Origin: Paenibacillus sp. D2_2
GTDB taxonomy: Bacteria; Bacillota; Bacilli; Paenibacillales; Paenibacillaceae
NCBI RefSeq assembly: GCF_031199965.1
Contig: NZ_CP133605.1
Span: 1,520,501-1,584,500 of the forward strand
DNA: 64,000 bases
Reading direction: 5' to 3'
In this document: in pieces, positions 17,680 to 28,056 of the stretch
Layout: every line of letters starts with the position of its first letter
How positions within the stretch are numbered: position 1 is the stretch's first letter
Position numbers and translations under genes: made by a program
The notes under the pieces: generated by a model
What the model was told of the DNA's origin: nothing
Databases searched by the model: none
Seen by the model: only the letters and a program-made list of their open reading frames with translations

Positions 17680-17858
17680 TTAAAAATGATTTGTTACAGT
17701 GAGCCATTCCTCAGTTTCAGGGTCGAGGGTGCCCTTGACGACGTAGAGCATGATATAGCAGTCTTTGTCTGGCATAATGCCGATAATGATACTTATAACA
17801 GGTTATCAATCTCTACGAATTCTACATTTTCCAGCCACTGATCTTGGAGACTCCGCAT
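17680..17858 (-). pseudogene. Decayed minus-strand fragment of unknown family
   Basis: Reading leftwards from 17858, MRSLQDQWLENVEFVEIDN runs to a stop. A shift of frame then gives IIIGIMPDKDCYIMLYVV followed by KGTLDPETEEWLTVTNHF and a stop at 17680. The pieces look like one small protein of about 60 residues or the tail of a longer one. The composition is protein-like, but I do not know the family. Confidence 0.35.
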
Positions 17859-18027
17859 AATCTTTTTAGGGAACTACAAATAGGAACGAATGTTTGGTAT
17901 AATTAAGGTGCCTTCAATGATCTGATAGTAAGTGGCACTGAAACTAGCGAATTAATTAATCATGACATACAATAGTAATCATTCGTTAAAAATTTCGAGT
18001 AAATGTTCTTTATTTTAATGAGGTGAT

Positions 18028-19086
18028 ATGATGACTTTTCGATATATAGGATCAAAAGCAAGATTAGTGGAGGAATTAGCTAAACATATTGGTTCACCCA
18101 ATCAAACAGGGGGGATGTTTGTAGATGCTTTTTGTGGGACAGGTGCTGTCGCTGAGACAGCAATGAAACTTGGCTGGCCAGTTTGGTTAAATGACCATAT
18201 GGTGAGTGCGGGAATTATCTCTGCAGCCAGGTTGATAAGTAAAAATGAGGCAAACTTTAAGTGTTTTGGTGGGTATAGTGAGGCATTAAAGATCCTAAAT
18301 GGATTAGAGCCACTACATGGATTCATCTGGCGTGAGTACAGTCCTGCTTCAGCCTTAACTGCTGGGGTAGAACGACGGTACTTTACGGAAGAGAATGCTG
18401 GCCGTATAGATGCTATCCGTTCGCAGATTTCTTTATGGAAGAAAGACGGGCAATTAAATAGACAAGAAGAACAATTATTAATAGCGGACCTTCTCAGCGC
18501 AACTAATCGTGTAGCCAATATAGCAGGTACTTATGGTTGCTTCTTATCTAAGTGGCAGAGTCAAGCTTTTAATAATCTTGAATTGTTACAAAGGGAATTG
18601 AATCCCCAACCAACAACTGTTCGAATAACCTGTGAAGACGTTTCTAACCTTCAGGTTAATCCGAATGACCTAGTTTATTTAGACCCTCCGTATACTAAAC
18701 GTCAATATGCTGCGTACTATCATATACTTGAGACGATAGTAATTAATGACGAGCCCGAAGTGCAAGGTGTATCGGGACTGCGGCCTTGGCAAATGAAGGC
18801 ATCAGATTTTTGCTACAAAAAGCGTGCTTTAGATGCTTTAACAAATCTAATCAAAAAATTAAACTCAAACAGAATACTACTTTCTTACAGTGAAGAGGGA
18901 CATGTACCAATAAATCAACTTATGGATAATCTTTCGCAAATAGGTTCAGCAACACCATTTAAGTTAATGAAGGTCGGTCGGTATAGACCTAATAAAACAG
19001 CAAGTATGGCTAGGTCTACAGTCAGTGAATATCTTATTGTGATCGAAAAAGATAAATTATCGTCTGTAAGGGAGGAAGTGATATGA
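18028..19086 (+). CDS. D12-class (Dam/FokI-type) adenine-N6 DNA methyltransferase
   Basis: A 352-residue methyltransferase. The FRYIGSKARLVEEL start is the D12-family N-terminus, FVDAFCGTGAVAE (about 31-43) is SAM motif I, and LVYLDPPYTKRQYAAYYHILE contains the DPPY catalytic motif IV. D12 enzymes methylate adenine N6 in DNA. GAGGTGAT precedes two adjacent ATGs (18028 and 18031). The stop overlaps the next start (ATGA), so it is co-translated with a second methyltransferase and probably protects host DNA from the McrBC-like pair downstream. It is the first gene of an operon that ends at the 24336 terminator. Confidence 0.85.
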   Translation: MMTFRYIGSKARLVEELAKHIGSPNQTGGMFVDAFCGTGAVAETAMKLGWPVWLNDHMVSAGIISAARLISKNEANFKCFGGYSEALKILNGLEPLHGFIWREYSPASALTAGVERRYFTEENAGRIDAIRSQISLWKKDGQLNRQEEQLLIADLLSATNRVANIAGTYGCFLSKWQSQAFNNLELLQRELNPQPTTVRITCEDVSNLQVNPNDLVYLDPPYTKRQYAAYYHILETIVINDEPEVQGVSGLRPWQMKASDFCYKKRALDALTNLIKKLNSNRILLSYSEEGHVPINQLMDNLSQIGSATPFKLMKVGRYRPNKTASMARSTVSEYLIVIEKDKLSSVREEVI

Positions 19087-21863
19087 GCTCATCTACAGCT
19101 TTGGAAACCCAGTTGTTGCAACCAATTGAGAAATTACTTTCGAAACACTCGACAGAAATTTGTGGAAATCTTTTTGAAGTTCGTTTGCAATTATTGGAAG
19201 CCACTGCAAGTGTGCTTGGGGGTTTTCTTTAGACCAATATTTTGATGAATTTAATATAAACCCGGTTGCACCAAATTCAACCCTCATCTTAAAGGGGAAT
19301 GATATTGCAACCCAACTTTATAAAATCCCTATACATCCAGCGATGGCTTTGAGTGCTTTAGCTCGTGAACCATTGACTTTGTCCCAGCAACGAACAATTG
19401 GTGCTTATTACACAGATTTTAGACTTGCAGCTCATTTGGCAGACTTAGGACTGACGGGTTTAAAAGAGGTAAACAAAGTGATTGACCCAGCTTGTGGAAC
19501 AGGAATACTCTTGGTTGCCGTTTCCGTAAAAAAATGTGGTAAAGATAAAAAGAGACAAGTCATTGGCTAGCAAATAGCGTATTTGCTGCGGACCTTTCAC
19601 CGGTAGCTTTGCGAGGCGCAAGACTATCATTATCTTCTTTGACAAGTGATATAAAAGCAATAAAGAGAATGTGGAGTAACTGGAGAGTCCAGGATAGTTT
19701 ATTAGCCCCGTTTGACACATGGCAGCAGATGTCACCTGATTTGTTTGATTTAGTTATTGGCAATCCTCCTTGGGAAAAGGTCAGGTTAACTCGACACGAG
19801 TATTTAAACGCTAATGGTGATGAACGTCATTATGGGCAAGAGTACAATGAGTTTGATTTAGATGAAAATGACTATTTAGAACAAAAAAATCAAGTAGCTG
19901 ACTATGTAATTAGACTAAGGGAACGATATAACTTATTAGGGAATGGTGAACCTGATCTTTACATGGCATTTAATCAACTCTCCTGTCAGTTGGTAAGGCA
20001 AGGAGGAAAAGTGTCGATATTATTACCAGCTGGATTAATACGTTCACAAGGAACGGAATCACTTCGTAGGTTTTTATTTGAAGCAGGCCGCGATATATCC
20101 ATTACTATTATTGAGAATAGAGCGCGCTATTTCGCTATTGATACAAGATTTAAGTTTATTTCTCTTTCTTATAATAAAAATGATAGTGTTGCAGGAGGTG
20201 ATGATACTTTACATCTTAATCATGCTGTTGGAACTACTTCGGGGGTAGAAATAACCGGATCGGCGAGTTTAAACTGTAAAGAGCTAGCAAAACTTAGGCC
20301 TGATCTTTCTATTCCTGAGGTTAGAAATAATAGGGAGTGGGAAATTTTTGCCCGAATGGTCGAAAACGGGGAGGATTGGTCGAAAAAGAATCGAAATGGT
20401 ATCCTGATATTGTTAGGGAAGTCGATATGACGAGAGATCGAAAGAAATTTTCAAGAAATCCCGTAGACTCTTGCTTGCCAATTATTGAGGGCAGAATGGT
20501 TCAATCCCACCATTTTGGGGCAAAAATTTATATTTCGGGGACTGGAAGAACTGCTGTTTGGGTCCCGGTTGCAAAAGGTAGATTTATGATAGTGCCGCAA
20601 TTCTGGATTAAAGAAACTAGTATTAACAAGAAAGTAGCAGAGAGAAGCAAAATGGCCAGGGCCGGCTTTTGTGATATAGCTGGACAAACAAATGAACGGT
20701 CAATGATGGCTGCGTTGATACCTCCAAGAACTGTATGCGGCAATAAGGTACCTACAATTACATTTCCCAATGATCCATCACTAAATAGGTTGCTCTTATG
20801 GATTGGCATAGTAAACAGCTTTCCTTTTGATTGGATGCTCAGAAGGGTTCTAACAACTACGGTTAATTATTTTTTACTTCTAAGTCTCCCTTTACCACAC
20901 TTAGATTTAAACGAATTCAATAGTAGACACATCATTAAGGCTGTTGAGGTACTGAATAATATGATTTCAGGTAGACAGGAATTTAATGGATGGAAAAATG
21001 CAGAATTGCGTGTTAACATTGATATTGCAGTACTTACTGCCTATGGTCTTAGGTATGAGGATTTAGTAGTAATGCTTGATGACTTCCCATTATTAGATCG
21101 CGGCCAACCCTCTATCCGAAACGAGAAGGTTTCCACTATAACATGTGATTATTTGTTACTCGTGGCTGCTAAGCATTTCGGTAAAAACATTGATGAGGAT
21201 CTACAAGCACGGGTAGATGAGGCTAAATCTGTTGGGGCAGTTCCTTATATCCCTTCTGAAATGGCGACCGTAGAAATGAACAATGCGGGGAAGAGAAATA
21301 TGACTACAGGACAAACGAATGGGCCAAGAGGAATTAAACGTATTGTCTATAAAGAAATTGTCGAAGGTGATCGTCTAAAATTTGAGGCTATGTCCAATCA
21401 TGATGCATCAGCAGGTGGAGGTGCACGCGATTTGCGTTTTAGGCCCTATGATCAATTCAGACTGGCCTTTGAAAGAATGCTGCCTCATAATAATCACGGA
21501 ATTTTAGAAGGTCAGTTTAATTGGATAGAAGGTGATAGGCACATATCTAGAGAAGCCTATTACCACCCACCTACAAATTCTCGGCCCAACGAGGGAAGGA
21601 TATCGAATATTGATAAATATTTACCGGGTAACATGTTGCCTGATGCAAGAGAGGGGATTGCTATACTATTGATTATCCAAAGAGATGACGACACTGTATG
21701 GATTTCGTTTACAACAGAAAATTCATTGAAAAATGATAGTCGATGGAATCCCCAAGTAAGTCAAACTATTCTCGGGTGCCTATGTGCAAGACGTCGACAA
21801 AATGTATCTGCGGCAGGATATGTCGACTTTGAGACAGGGGGATCTTTCTGCAATGGCCAATAG
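19083..21863 (+). CDS. Large N6-adenine DNA methyltransferase (Eco57I-like) with an extra C-terminal domain; several frame breaks
   Basis: Pieces in three frames rejoin as one protein of about 925 residues. Motif I reads VIDPACGTGILLVA and motif IV DLVIGNPPW, the N6-adenine type. NGEPDLYMAF and GGKVSILLPAGLIRSQGTESLR are typical of Eco57I and type I modification subunits. Breaks sit at a G5 run (19218-19222), an A7 run (19528-19534), near 19570-19575, and an A5 run (20383-20387). Beyond the methyltransferase core, the last 170 residues hold an unrecognised domain with KRIVYKEIV, GGGARDLRF and RPNEGRI. The C-terminal frame is uncertain: the McrB frame is open upstream from about 21775. Confidence 0.75.
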
Positions 21864-22992
21864 CTATTCCACAGAGTGTCTGGAGATATTGGATCTATTA
21901 AAGAGGCGCCGAAATGTATTGTTATCTGGTGCCCCTGGAACTGGAAAGTCGAGATTGTTAGGCGAGGTTGCGGAAGCCTTTGTGACAAACCCAATTGTCT
22001 TTGCTCCCACTTCCTTACCGATTCATGATCCTAGTTCGGTGATTGCTATCCCACGTGAGATAGAAGAAGAGGTTGATACTGCACTTCAGTCAGTTTGGCC
22101 TGGAACAAATAGAAATGACCGTAAAGTTTATAGAACAGCATTTCACCAAAATTCCAAAAACAGGGAATTTATTACTGGTTTAATGCCGCTTACTAATGGT
22201 CAGTCAGGGTTCAGGGTAGTTAAAGGATCACTATATAGAGCAAGCGAATATGCGAAGCTTCCCAATGGGGCATCTCTATTAATCATAGATGAAATTAACC
22301 GGGGCCCTGCTGTTCAAGTGTTTGGTGGGAGTATTGTTTCTATTGAACCAGAAAAACGCCTTGCAGAAGACAATAGTATCCGGACTCAAACACAAAGCTT
22401 TGAAATCATTGATCCTGTATCAGGCGATATTATCGAATACGCCCTTCCAGAACACCTTTACATACTAGCTGCAATGAATCAAGCGGATGCTTCGGTTGAA
22501 CCACTTGATGTTGCTTTCCTTCGCCGGTGGGCTCCTTATAGGTTGGTACCGAATAGTACTGTTCTTAGGAAATATTACTCTGTATCTACTACTAACCCAA
22601 TACCAACAACCCCACTCGATGAAAAGCAAGTCATGGATTTAGGAATTCGAGCTTGGGAGGAGATAAATAAGCAAATTAGACTTGGTAGAGGTCCAGAGTT
22701 TCAGCTTGGCCACGGCATATTTTTATCAAGTGGCTCTATTCCAAACACCATTGACGAGGCTTTGTTAGAGATGGTACATATCTGGGAAACGCTTAAAACG
22801 CATGTTGAAGAGGTATTCTTTGGAGATCTAAGGGGTATTGCCTCAGCGATAAATGTAATAGGAGGCCCAACATATCATCCTTATAAGCTAGTGGAGTCTA
22901 CTTTTGCTGATGAGCCGCGGTTAGAACTTGTTGGCCCAGCAGTTGTTAACGTTGGAAACATTTACGATATTTTAAGAGCTGTAGTAGGGTAG
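21853..22992 (+). CDS. Divergent McrB-like AAA+ ATPase/GTPase
   Basis: A 379-residue AAA+ protein with little besides the motor. Walker A GAPGTGKS is at 26-33, Walker B SLLIIDEINRG near 142, and the sensor region LAAMNQADASVEPLDVAFLRRW near 207. The sensor resembles McrB MNTADRS but reads MNQADAS, between McrB and MoxR types. The ATG at 21853 follows GGGGG and overlaps the methyltransferase stop by 11 bases; a GTG at 21784 in the same open frame is an alternative. No N-terminal DNA-recognition domain is visible, so target choice may rest with the methyltransferase C-terminal domain or with McrC. Likely the motor of the restriction half. Confidence 0.78.
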   Translation: MANSYSTECLEILDLLKRRRNVLLSGAPGTGKSRLLGEVAEAFVTNPIVFAPTSLPIHDPSSVIAIPREIEEEVDTALQSVWPGTNRNDRKVYRTAFHQNSKNREFITGLMPLTNGQSGFRVVKGSLYRASEYAKLPNGASLLIIDEINRGPAVQVFGGSIVSIEPEKRLAEDNSIRTQTQSFEIIDPVSGDIIEYALPEHLYILAAMNQADASVEPLDVAFLRRWAPYRLVPNSTVLRKYYSVSTTNPIPTTPLDEKQVMDLGIRAWEEINKQIRLGRGPEFQLGHGIFLSSGSIPNTIDEALLEMVHIWETLKTHVEEVFFGDLRGIASAINVIGGPTYHPYKLVESTFADEPRLELVGPAVVNVGNIYDILRAVVG

Positions 22993-23002
22993 GGCTATAA
23001 TT

Positions 23003-24321
23003 ATGACACGTATTTCATTGATTGAGTATGGTTCGCCTGTTCATTTATGTCAGGTTAACAATCCTTCCACTGGCCTGAGTGACGACGAACTGGGAAAGCT
23101 TATTTTAAAGTCGGGTCAACGCATTAGCAGATCATTGAAACTATCTTCAAATCCGTTTGAAATTAACGATCGATCAGTAAGAATTTCTGATATTGCTGGT
23201 CTTGTTAGTGTAAGTCCTAGATTCGAATTGGAGATTGCTCCCAAATTCCTTGGATTAGATTCATCTAATAAGAGGTGGCGTGAAGATTTTTTCTTTTTAG
23301 CCACCCTTTCAAAACATGGTCGTCTATTAAATAATGACCGTCTCAAAGCGGAGACAGGTGAAATGGGGATCTTCATACCCTAGTTGCTCGTACCATGACC
23401 GATATGTACTGGAGTAATCATAGACGTCCATTACGCATGTATACTAATAGATCATTTACAAGTTTTGAGATCGACGGAGAAGTAGATCCTGAATGCCTCT
23501 TACAGCCGAGTCCAGAAGGATTCGAACAATTTGGGATATTGTACAATAGAGATAACAAATATAACGCTGTAATACTTACAGCGGCTAAACAGCTATTATC
23601 ACAGATCAGAGATCCTGGAACCATATCTCAATTAGAGCGGATGGTTTTTGCTCTTTCACCTCAGCGACAAACTAATGGTTTTATCAGAAACCGAACATTA
23701 CCAAGTAGGTCAGTTCGTTGGCAACCGTTATTTGAACTATCAATGGATGTATTAAACGGATTTGGACTTACACTTAACTCAGGAAAACTCTGGGCACCAG
23801 GGTATGTACTTGACACATGGAGAGTTTGGCAGGATTTTCTGAAGATATCCATGCGGCTGTGTTTCGGTTCAGACCGGGTTCAGTCTCAAGTATCACGTGT
23901 ACTTGGAACAAAGGAAAGGTTCTTAGGTGGAAATATAATTCAAACGAATCAGTCGAATGTGAGACCTGATTTGATAATTAATAATGTGCAATCTAACACA
24001 CCTTATTTTTTGCTAGATGCAAAGTACAAAGGGAATATAAAAGATGGACATGTCGCAATTTCGGAACAGGACCTTTATGAATCATTAGCTTTTTCCGAAG
24101 GCACTGGCTGTAAAAACATTTTACTAGCGTACCCGGCATTGTCTTCTGCCCAATCTGAACTTGGGCAAACGGAGATTTTCGAGAGGCAAAAAATTGGTGA
24201 TGTCACGGTAATTGGTGTGCAAATTGAAATTAAAGGTATTTCGCTAACAGGAGGATTAAGCCGCTTTTCCAGAAAGTGTGCGACTGATTTGCAGGCTATT
24301 TTAGTTAAGTGGGGAGCGTAA
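23003..24321 (+). CDS. McrC-like nuclease subunit (frame broken near 23365)
   Basis: Segments 23003-23383 and 23395-24321 join when one G is added in the run 23365-23368, giving GDLHTLVARTMTDMYWSNHRR across the junction and a protein of about 439 residues. The N-terminal part has ISDIAGLVSVSPRFELEIAP, like the McrC stalk (the usual V-G-x-x-x-x beta region). The C-terminal part has VRPDLIINN, then YFLLDAKYKG, a PD-(D/E)XK site, and DLYESLAFSEGTGC. It starts 10 bases after the McrB-like gene and ends the operon at a strong terminator. Expected role: nuclease of a methylation-sensitive restriction complex. Confidence 0.78.
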
Positions 24322-24335
24322 TAATTTGGTAAAGA

Positions 24336-24376
24336 AAGAGGTGTCAGAATCATGACAGATAGACACCTCTTATTTT
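24336..24376 (+). terminator. Terminator of the methyltransferase-McrBC operon
   Basis: AAGAGGTGTC (24336-24345) and GACACCTCTT (24362-24371) form a perfect 10-bp stem followed by a T-rich stretch, 14 bases after the McrC-like stop. Confidence 0.8.
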
Positions 24377-24403
24377 GATTGGATCAAGAATAGCCGTTAC
24401 CCC

Positions 24404-24432
24404 CGTTACAGTGAATCGCATCACAAGTGACG
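24404..24432. repeat. Diverged copy of the CTGAACCGTATCACAAGTRACG repeat
   Basis: GTGAATCGCATCACAAGTGACG aligns with the right arms of the palindromes at 36077 and 38944, preceded by CGTTAC as in the copy at 38944. The left arm seems partly deleted. Confidence 0.4.
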
Positions 24433-24690
24433 AAAAGCTATGGTATCGCAGTTCGGATACGATTAGAGGATTTATTTTGAACAAGAGAAGTACCTATCTG
24501 GGCCGATTCATATGCTCATAGCGACTTGTAGTCCCAAATAATAAACATCGATTACATGCATTTCCCAATTCGAGGCTTCCGAGCTTGGTTCATCCAAGCG
24601 TAGGTGACAAGTGCTTTCTACAAAGTAAACCGCGTGTACGATAAACAGTATACTAGTCAAAGTTCATGCGACTTAGGAATATGCCGCGAC

Positions 24691-24822
24691 TTATATCACC
24701 AAAAAACTCCATATCATTACAATATCGCTTGAAGGATAACCGACGTCCATAGTTTCAAAATCAATAACGCCGCACAGCCGCCCTTTTTACACAAGCTGTT
24801 TGCCTACGGCCACGTGAAGTTA
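24691..24822 (-). pseudogene. Remnant of an aminoglycoside phosphotransferase (APH) family gene
   Basis: Read leftwards, the sequence gives HVAVGKQLV, a stop, then KGRLCGVIDFETMDVGYP and SSDIVMIWSF before a stop at 24691. This matches the APH core: the HGD-x-x-x-GNLLV catalytic loop followed by the GVIDFGTMGVGDP-type Mg-binding motif and the D-L-x-x-x-W tail. The catalytic Asp of the first motif is missing or displaced, and the frame is broken, so it is a dead fragment. A hairpin terminator for the opposite strand lies beside it. Confidence 0.5.
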
Positions 24823-24826
24823 CAAT

Positions 24827-24870
24827 ACCGTCGCCCCCGAATTCTATAAACCGGGGAGCGGCGGTTTTTT
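24827..24870 (+). terminator. GC-rich hairpin with T6
   Basis: CCGTCGC-CCCCG pairs with CGGGGAGCGGCGG across an 11-base AT-rich loop, followed by T6. No intact upstream gene is left, so it is probably the leftover terminator of a lost gene. Confidence 0.6.
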
Positions 24871-24935
24871 AATGCAAAAACGAATTGATGTCATATTGCC
24901 GCATTTGCCGCGGAAGGGTTCACAAGATTGCTTCA

Positions 24936-24965
24936 TTGAATCGGGATGGTGTGTGCCGCTACAAT
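24936..24965 (+). promoter_or_regulatory. Putative sigma-A promoter for the PTS operon
   Basis: TTGAAT (24936-24941) and TACAAT (24960-24965) with an 18-base spacer, 82 bases before the regulator start codon. Confidence 0.45.
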
Positions 24966-25046
24966 ACAAGTATAGCGAGTTTATCTTGCTTGGTACTCAT
25001 TAGATAATCGGCATTCCAAAAGACAGCTTGCAGGGAAAGGACAGAG

Positions 25047-27204
25047 ATGGCGATGCTTACTATGCGCGAATATTTGGTACTTCAGAAGTTGCAGGAAAGT
25101 CAGCACCCGTTAACGGTTTCCTTTCTGGCCAGTTCGTTTGATGTGAATGAGCGAACGATCCGTAACGATCTTCAAGGGTTGGATGCGTGGTGCAGGAAGC
25201 AAGGGGTGCAGCTTTGCCGCAAACCAAATGTGGGCGTTTGGCTCGAAACGAAAGGACGCGACATCCATCCCGAACCGCCTCTTTCGTCTCAGGATTTCCA
25301 TCGGCAAATTGTCTACAGTCCCGACGATCGTCAGAAATTGATGGCGTTTGAATTACTGTTTCGCAACGAAGCTGTTCTAGTCAAAGAATTCGAATTCATG
25401 CTAGGGATTAGCAAATCGACAGCGTTGCGGGATTTGGAGACATTGGAGCGAATGTGGAACAATACGCCGCTTCAACTGGTGAAACGGCCCAATTTCGGAG
25501 TTTTGGCAGTAGGGGAAGAGCGGGATATCCGCAATGCGTTGTTCCGATTGTTGACCGACGAGCCCTTGATGAAAATTCCGGTTGCACAGAAGTACAAAGA
25601 TGCCGTCTATCGTTGCCTGAAAGCGGACGGCGAGCAATCCAGTACACCGGAATCGGTGAATCGAACGCTCAACGTATGGCTCGGTTTGCGCAAGGAACTA
25701 GAACGGCATGAAATGCGTCTCACTGATGAAGCTTTAGCCACTTATGCGCTGCATATTGCGATTGCCGCTTACCGGATTCGACTGGGAGAGAAGATCTCGC
25801 TCACTGACAAGCAGAAGGAACACATTCGCCGTCAAAATTTTCATCCATGGCTGGTTTCCTTACTAGAGCGAATGCTGCCGTCCCAAGCTCCGTCTTGGCC
25901 GGAGGAAGAAGTGCTGAATATGGCCGTGCATTTGGCGGCTTCGAGCATGAGCGAATGGTTGGAGAACTCACAGGCGCTTTCTGAAGGAGAGACTTCCTTG
26001 CTGGCGGCGGCGGTGCACAATATAGTCGAAATCGCGGAACGGTTCCTCGGTTTGTCCTTTCAAGGGGACGGGGAGTTGTATCGGGGCTCGCGAATCATTT
26101 GGCGCCGATGATACATCGCTTACGTTACGGAATCGTGGCGAAGCCAGCTGCCACTCCGGTGGAAATAGACGTCAAACACGCTTATCAGTGGATTTTCTAC
26201 GCCGCACGTTCTGCAACAAAAGTGGTAGAAGAACTGTTTGACCTCTCTGTTCCCGATTCCGAAGTAGCTCATCTTTCTCTTTACATTGGGGCGGCTGTCG
26301 AACGGAAAAAGGAAGCGCTTCCTCCGGTGGGGTTCGGGCCGTCATCGTGTGCGGGAGCGGGGTCGGCACCTCACAAATGCTTGAAGTTCGTTTAATGCAA
26401 GAATTTCCGGAAATCCGCATTCGGGCCACATGTTCCGTATTTGCCGTAGAGAAGTGGCTCGACGGGAACACGGATTTGTTTCTTGCGACGGTACCATTTC
26501 ATTTGGATGGGGCGACGGTCATCGAATGCAGCCCTTTCCTCGATTCTAAAGACGTATTCGCCATTCGCGCTTGGCTGGCCGGGGGGAGTGCCTCTTTCGC
26601 TAACTTGAGAGATAAACTGACTGAGGAAATCGTCGCCGCGGCGGCACAATTGGGTTTACGCCATCCTCGATTCTCTAAGGAGGTGAGCCGGACTATCGCG
26701 TCCTATTTCGCCAATAGCGAAAAAACGATGACACATAATTGGAAAAGGAGCGATCAAGGAAAAATGCTGGACGATTTACTAACAAAACAAACTGTTCTCT
26801 GCCATCCCGAGTGCTCAAACTGGGAAGATGCGGTGAATATGGCGGGACAGCTTATGGAAAAAACCGGAGCAGTGGATGCGCAATATACCGAGGCAATGAT
26901 GAATGGGTTGCGCAAACATGGACCTTACATGGTGGTGGCTCCTGGAGTCGCACTGTTGCACGCCAGACCGCAAGACGGAGTCAAAGAAGTGGGAATGAGT
27001 TTACAGATCGTACCCGATGGTGTGGCTTTCGGGCATCCGAGCAGAGATCCGGTTCGACTGGTCTTCGCTTTTGGTACGACCGATTCCCAATCGCATTTAC
27101 AGGCTTTGTCCCGGCTAATGTCGTTGTTCAACGATGAAGAGCGGCTATCCGCTTTAATGAAGGCATCGAGCGTGGATGATGCGCTCACTTTATTGCATGA
27201 CTGA
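25047..27204 (+). CDS. BglG/MtlR-type PTS-regulated transcription activator: HTH-PRD-PRD-EIIB-EIIA (two frame breaks)
   Basis: Three segments rejoin into one regulator of about 718 residues. HTH domains occupy the first 160 residues (MREYLVLQKLQ, then NERTIRNDLQGLD; a second HTH ISKSTALRDLETLE). Two PRD domains follow, then a GatB-like EIIB domain whose phospho-cysteine lies in VIVCGSGVGTSQM. The C-terminal EIIA domain (mannitol/fructose type) carries the active His in LLHARPQDGVKEVGMSL. Breaks lie in G runs at 26083-26086 and 26329-26332, each fixed by one G. AGGAAAGGA-like sequence precedes the ATG. PRD proteins sense PTS phosphorylation state. No separate EIIA gene is present, so this domain may also feed the transporter. 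Confidence 0.8.
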
Positions 27205-27255
27205 GTTCAACTTAACTTTACAGCTAATATTCATGCGAGAGGAGACAGGATCAAC

Positions 27256-27989
27256 ATGTTAGCAGAAACTTATGTCAAACGAATTATGGAACTGATGCAG
27301 ACAGCGAAAGAAACTCAGATGGAAGCGGTTCGGCAAGGGGCTAAACTGGTGGCCGATGCTGTTCAACAAGACGGGGTATTGCATGTATTCGGGTGCGGTC
27401 ACTCACAGATGTATGCAGAAGAAGTGTTTTACCGGGCTGGGGATTGGTACCTGTAAACGCTATTCTGGAGCCGGCATTGTCTTTGCGTCCGGAAGCACCA
27501 AAGAGCACCTGGTTCGAGCGAATCGAAGGGTATGCGGAAATCGTACTGGAGCATGAAAAGATATCCGAGGGAGATGTGATCTTTATCGCCTCTACTTCCG
27601 GACGGAATGCGGTACCAGTGGAGATGGCGATGGAGGCCAAAAAACGTGGCATGCACGTTATCGCTTTGACTTCGCTGCAATTCACCAACGATGTAACGTC
27701 GCGCCATCCTTCCGGGAAGAAATTAATCGATGTGACTGATGTGGTGTTGGACAACTGCGGGGTAAGCGGCGACGCGATTATGGAGCGGGACGATCTGCCA
27801 GCTAAATTCGGTCCTACATCATCTGTTCTCGGTTTCACTCTGTTGCAATCGCTGATCGTACAGACCGTTGAAGAACTATGCGAACGCGGCGTGCAACCAC
27901 CGATCTGGGTCAGTTCCAATCTGGATAAGGGCGATGCAATCAACGCGGAGTACATTCGCCGCTACAAAGACCGCATTAAATGTTTGTGA
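27256..27989 (+). CDS. SIS-domain sugar-phosphate protein, UPF0309-like (frame broken near 27440)
   Basis: Joining 27256-27456 and 27393-27989 by one G in the run 27439-27442 gives [19 protein letters not shown] and a protein of about 244 residues. The SIS (sugar isomerase) fold is shown by [18 protein letters not shown], the phosphosugar-binding [19 protein letters not shown], and [11 protein letters not shown]. The family comprises phosphosugar isomerases or binding proteins; UPF0309 members have no settled reaction. GAGAGGAGACAGG precedes the ATG. Position between the regulator and the EIIB gene suggests it acts on the phosphorylated sugar brought in by this PTS. Confidence 0.75.
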
Positions 27990-28056
27990 TCGAAACAAAT
28001 AACTGAAGTCGGTAAGGCGATGAAATGCAAAATTCCGAATGGGAGCGTGGAACACA

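Larger units (their letters stand above)
16648..18027. other. 1.4-kb non-coding spacer with decayed fragments
   Basis: Apart from the two remnants listed separately, no convincing gene is seen. Short reading frames on the minus strand at 16951-17193 and 17480-17707 lack ribosome sites and protein-like composition. The sequence is AT-rich, with scattered stops in all frames. It separates the two McrBC-type loci and may mark the border of independently acquired pieces. Confidence 0.5.
24377..25046. other. 670-bp spacer: palindromic repeat, gene remnant, terminator and promoter
   Basis: Besides the four elements listed separately (24404, 24691, 24827, 24936), I see nothing gene-like between 24433 and 24690. 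The spacer separates the defence island from the sugar phosphotransferase operon and looks like old, partly deleted DNA. Confidence 0.5.

Noticed and set aside
17480..17707. Minus-strand 75-codon reading frame
   Set aside because: No ribosome site and low-complexity, Ser/Arg-rich sequence with no recognisable fold.
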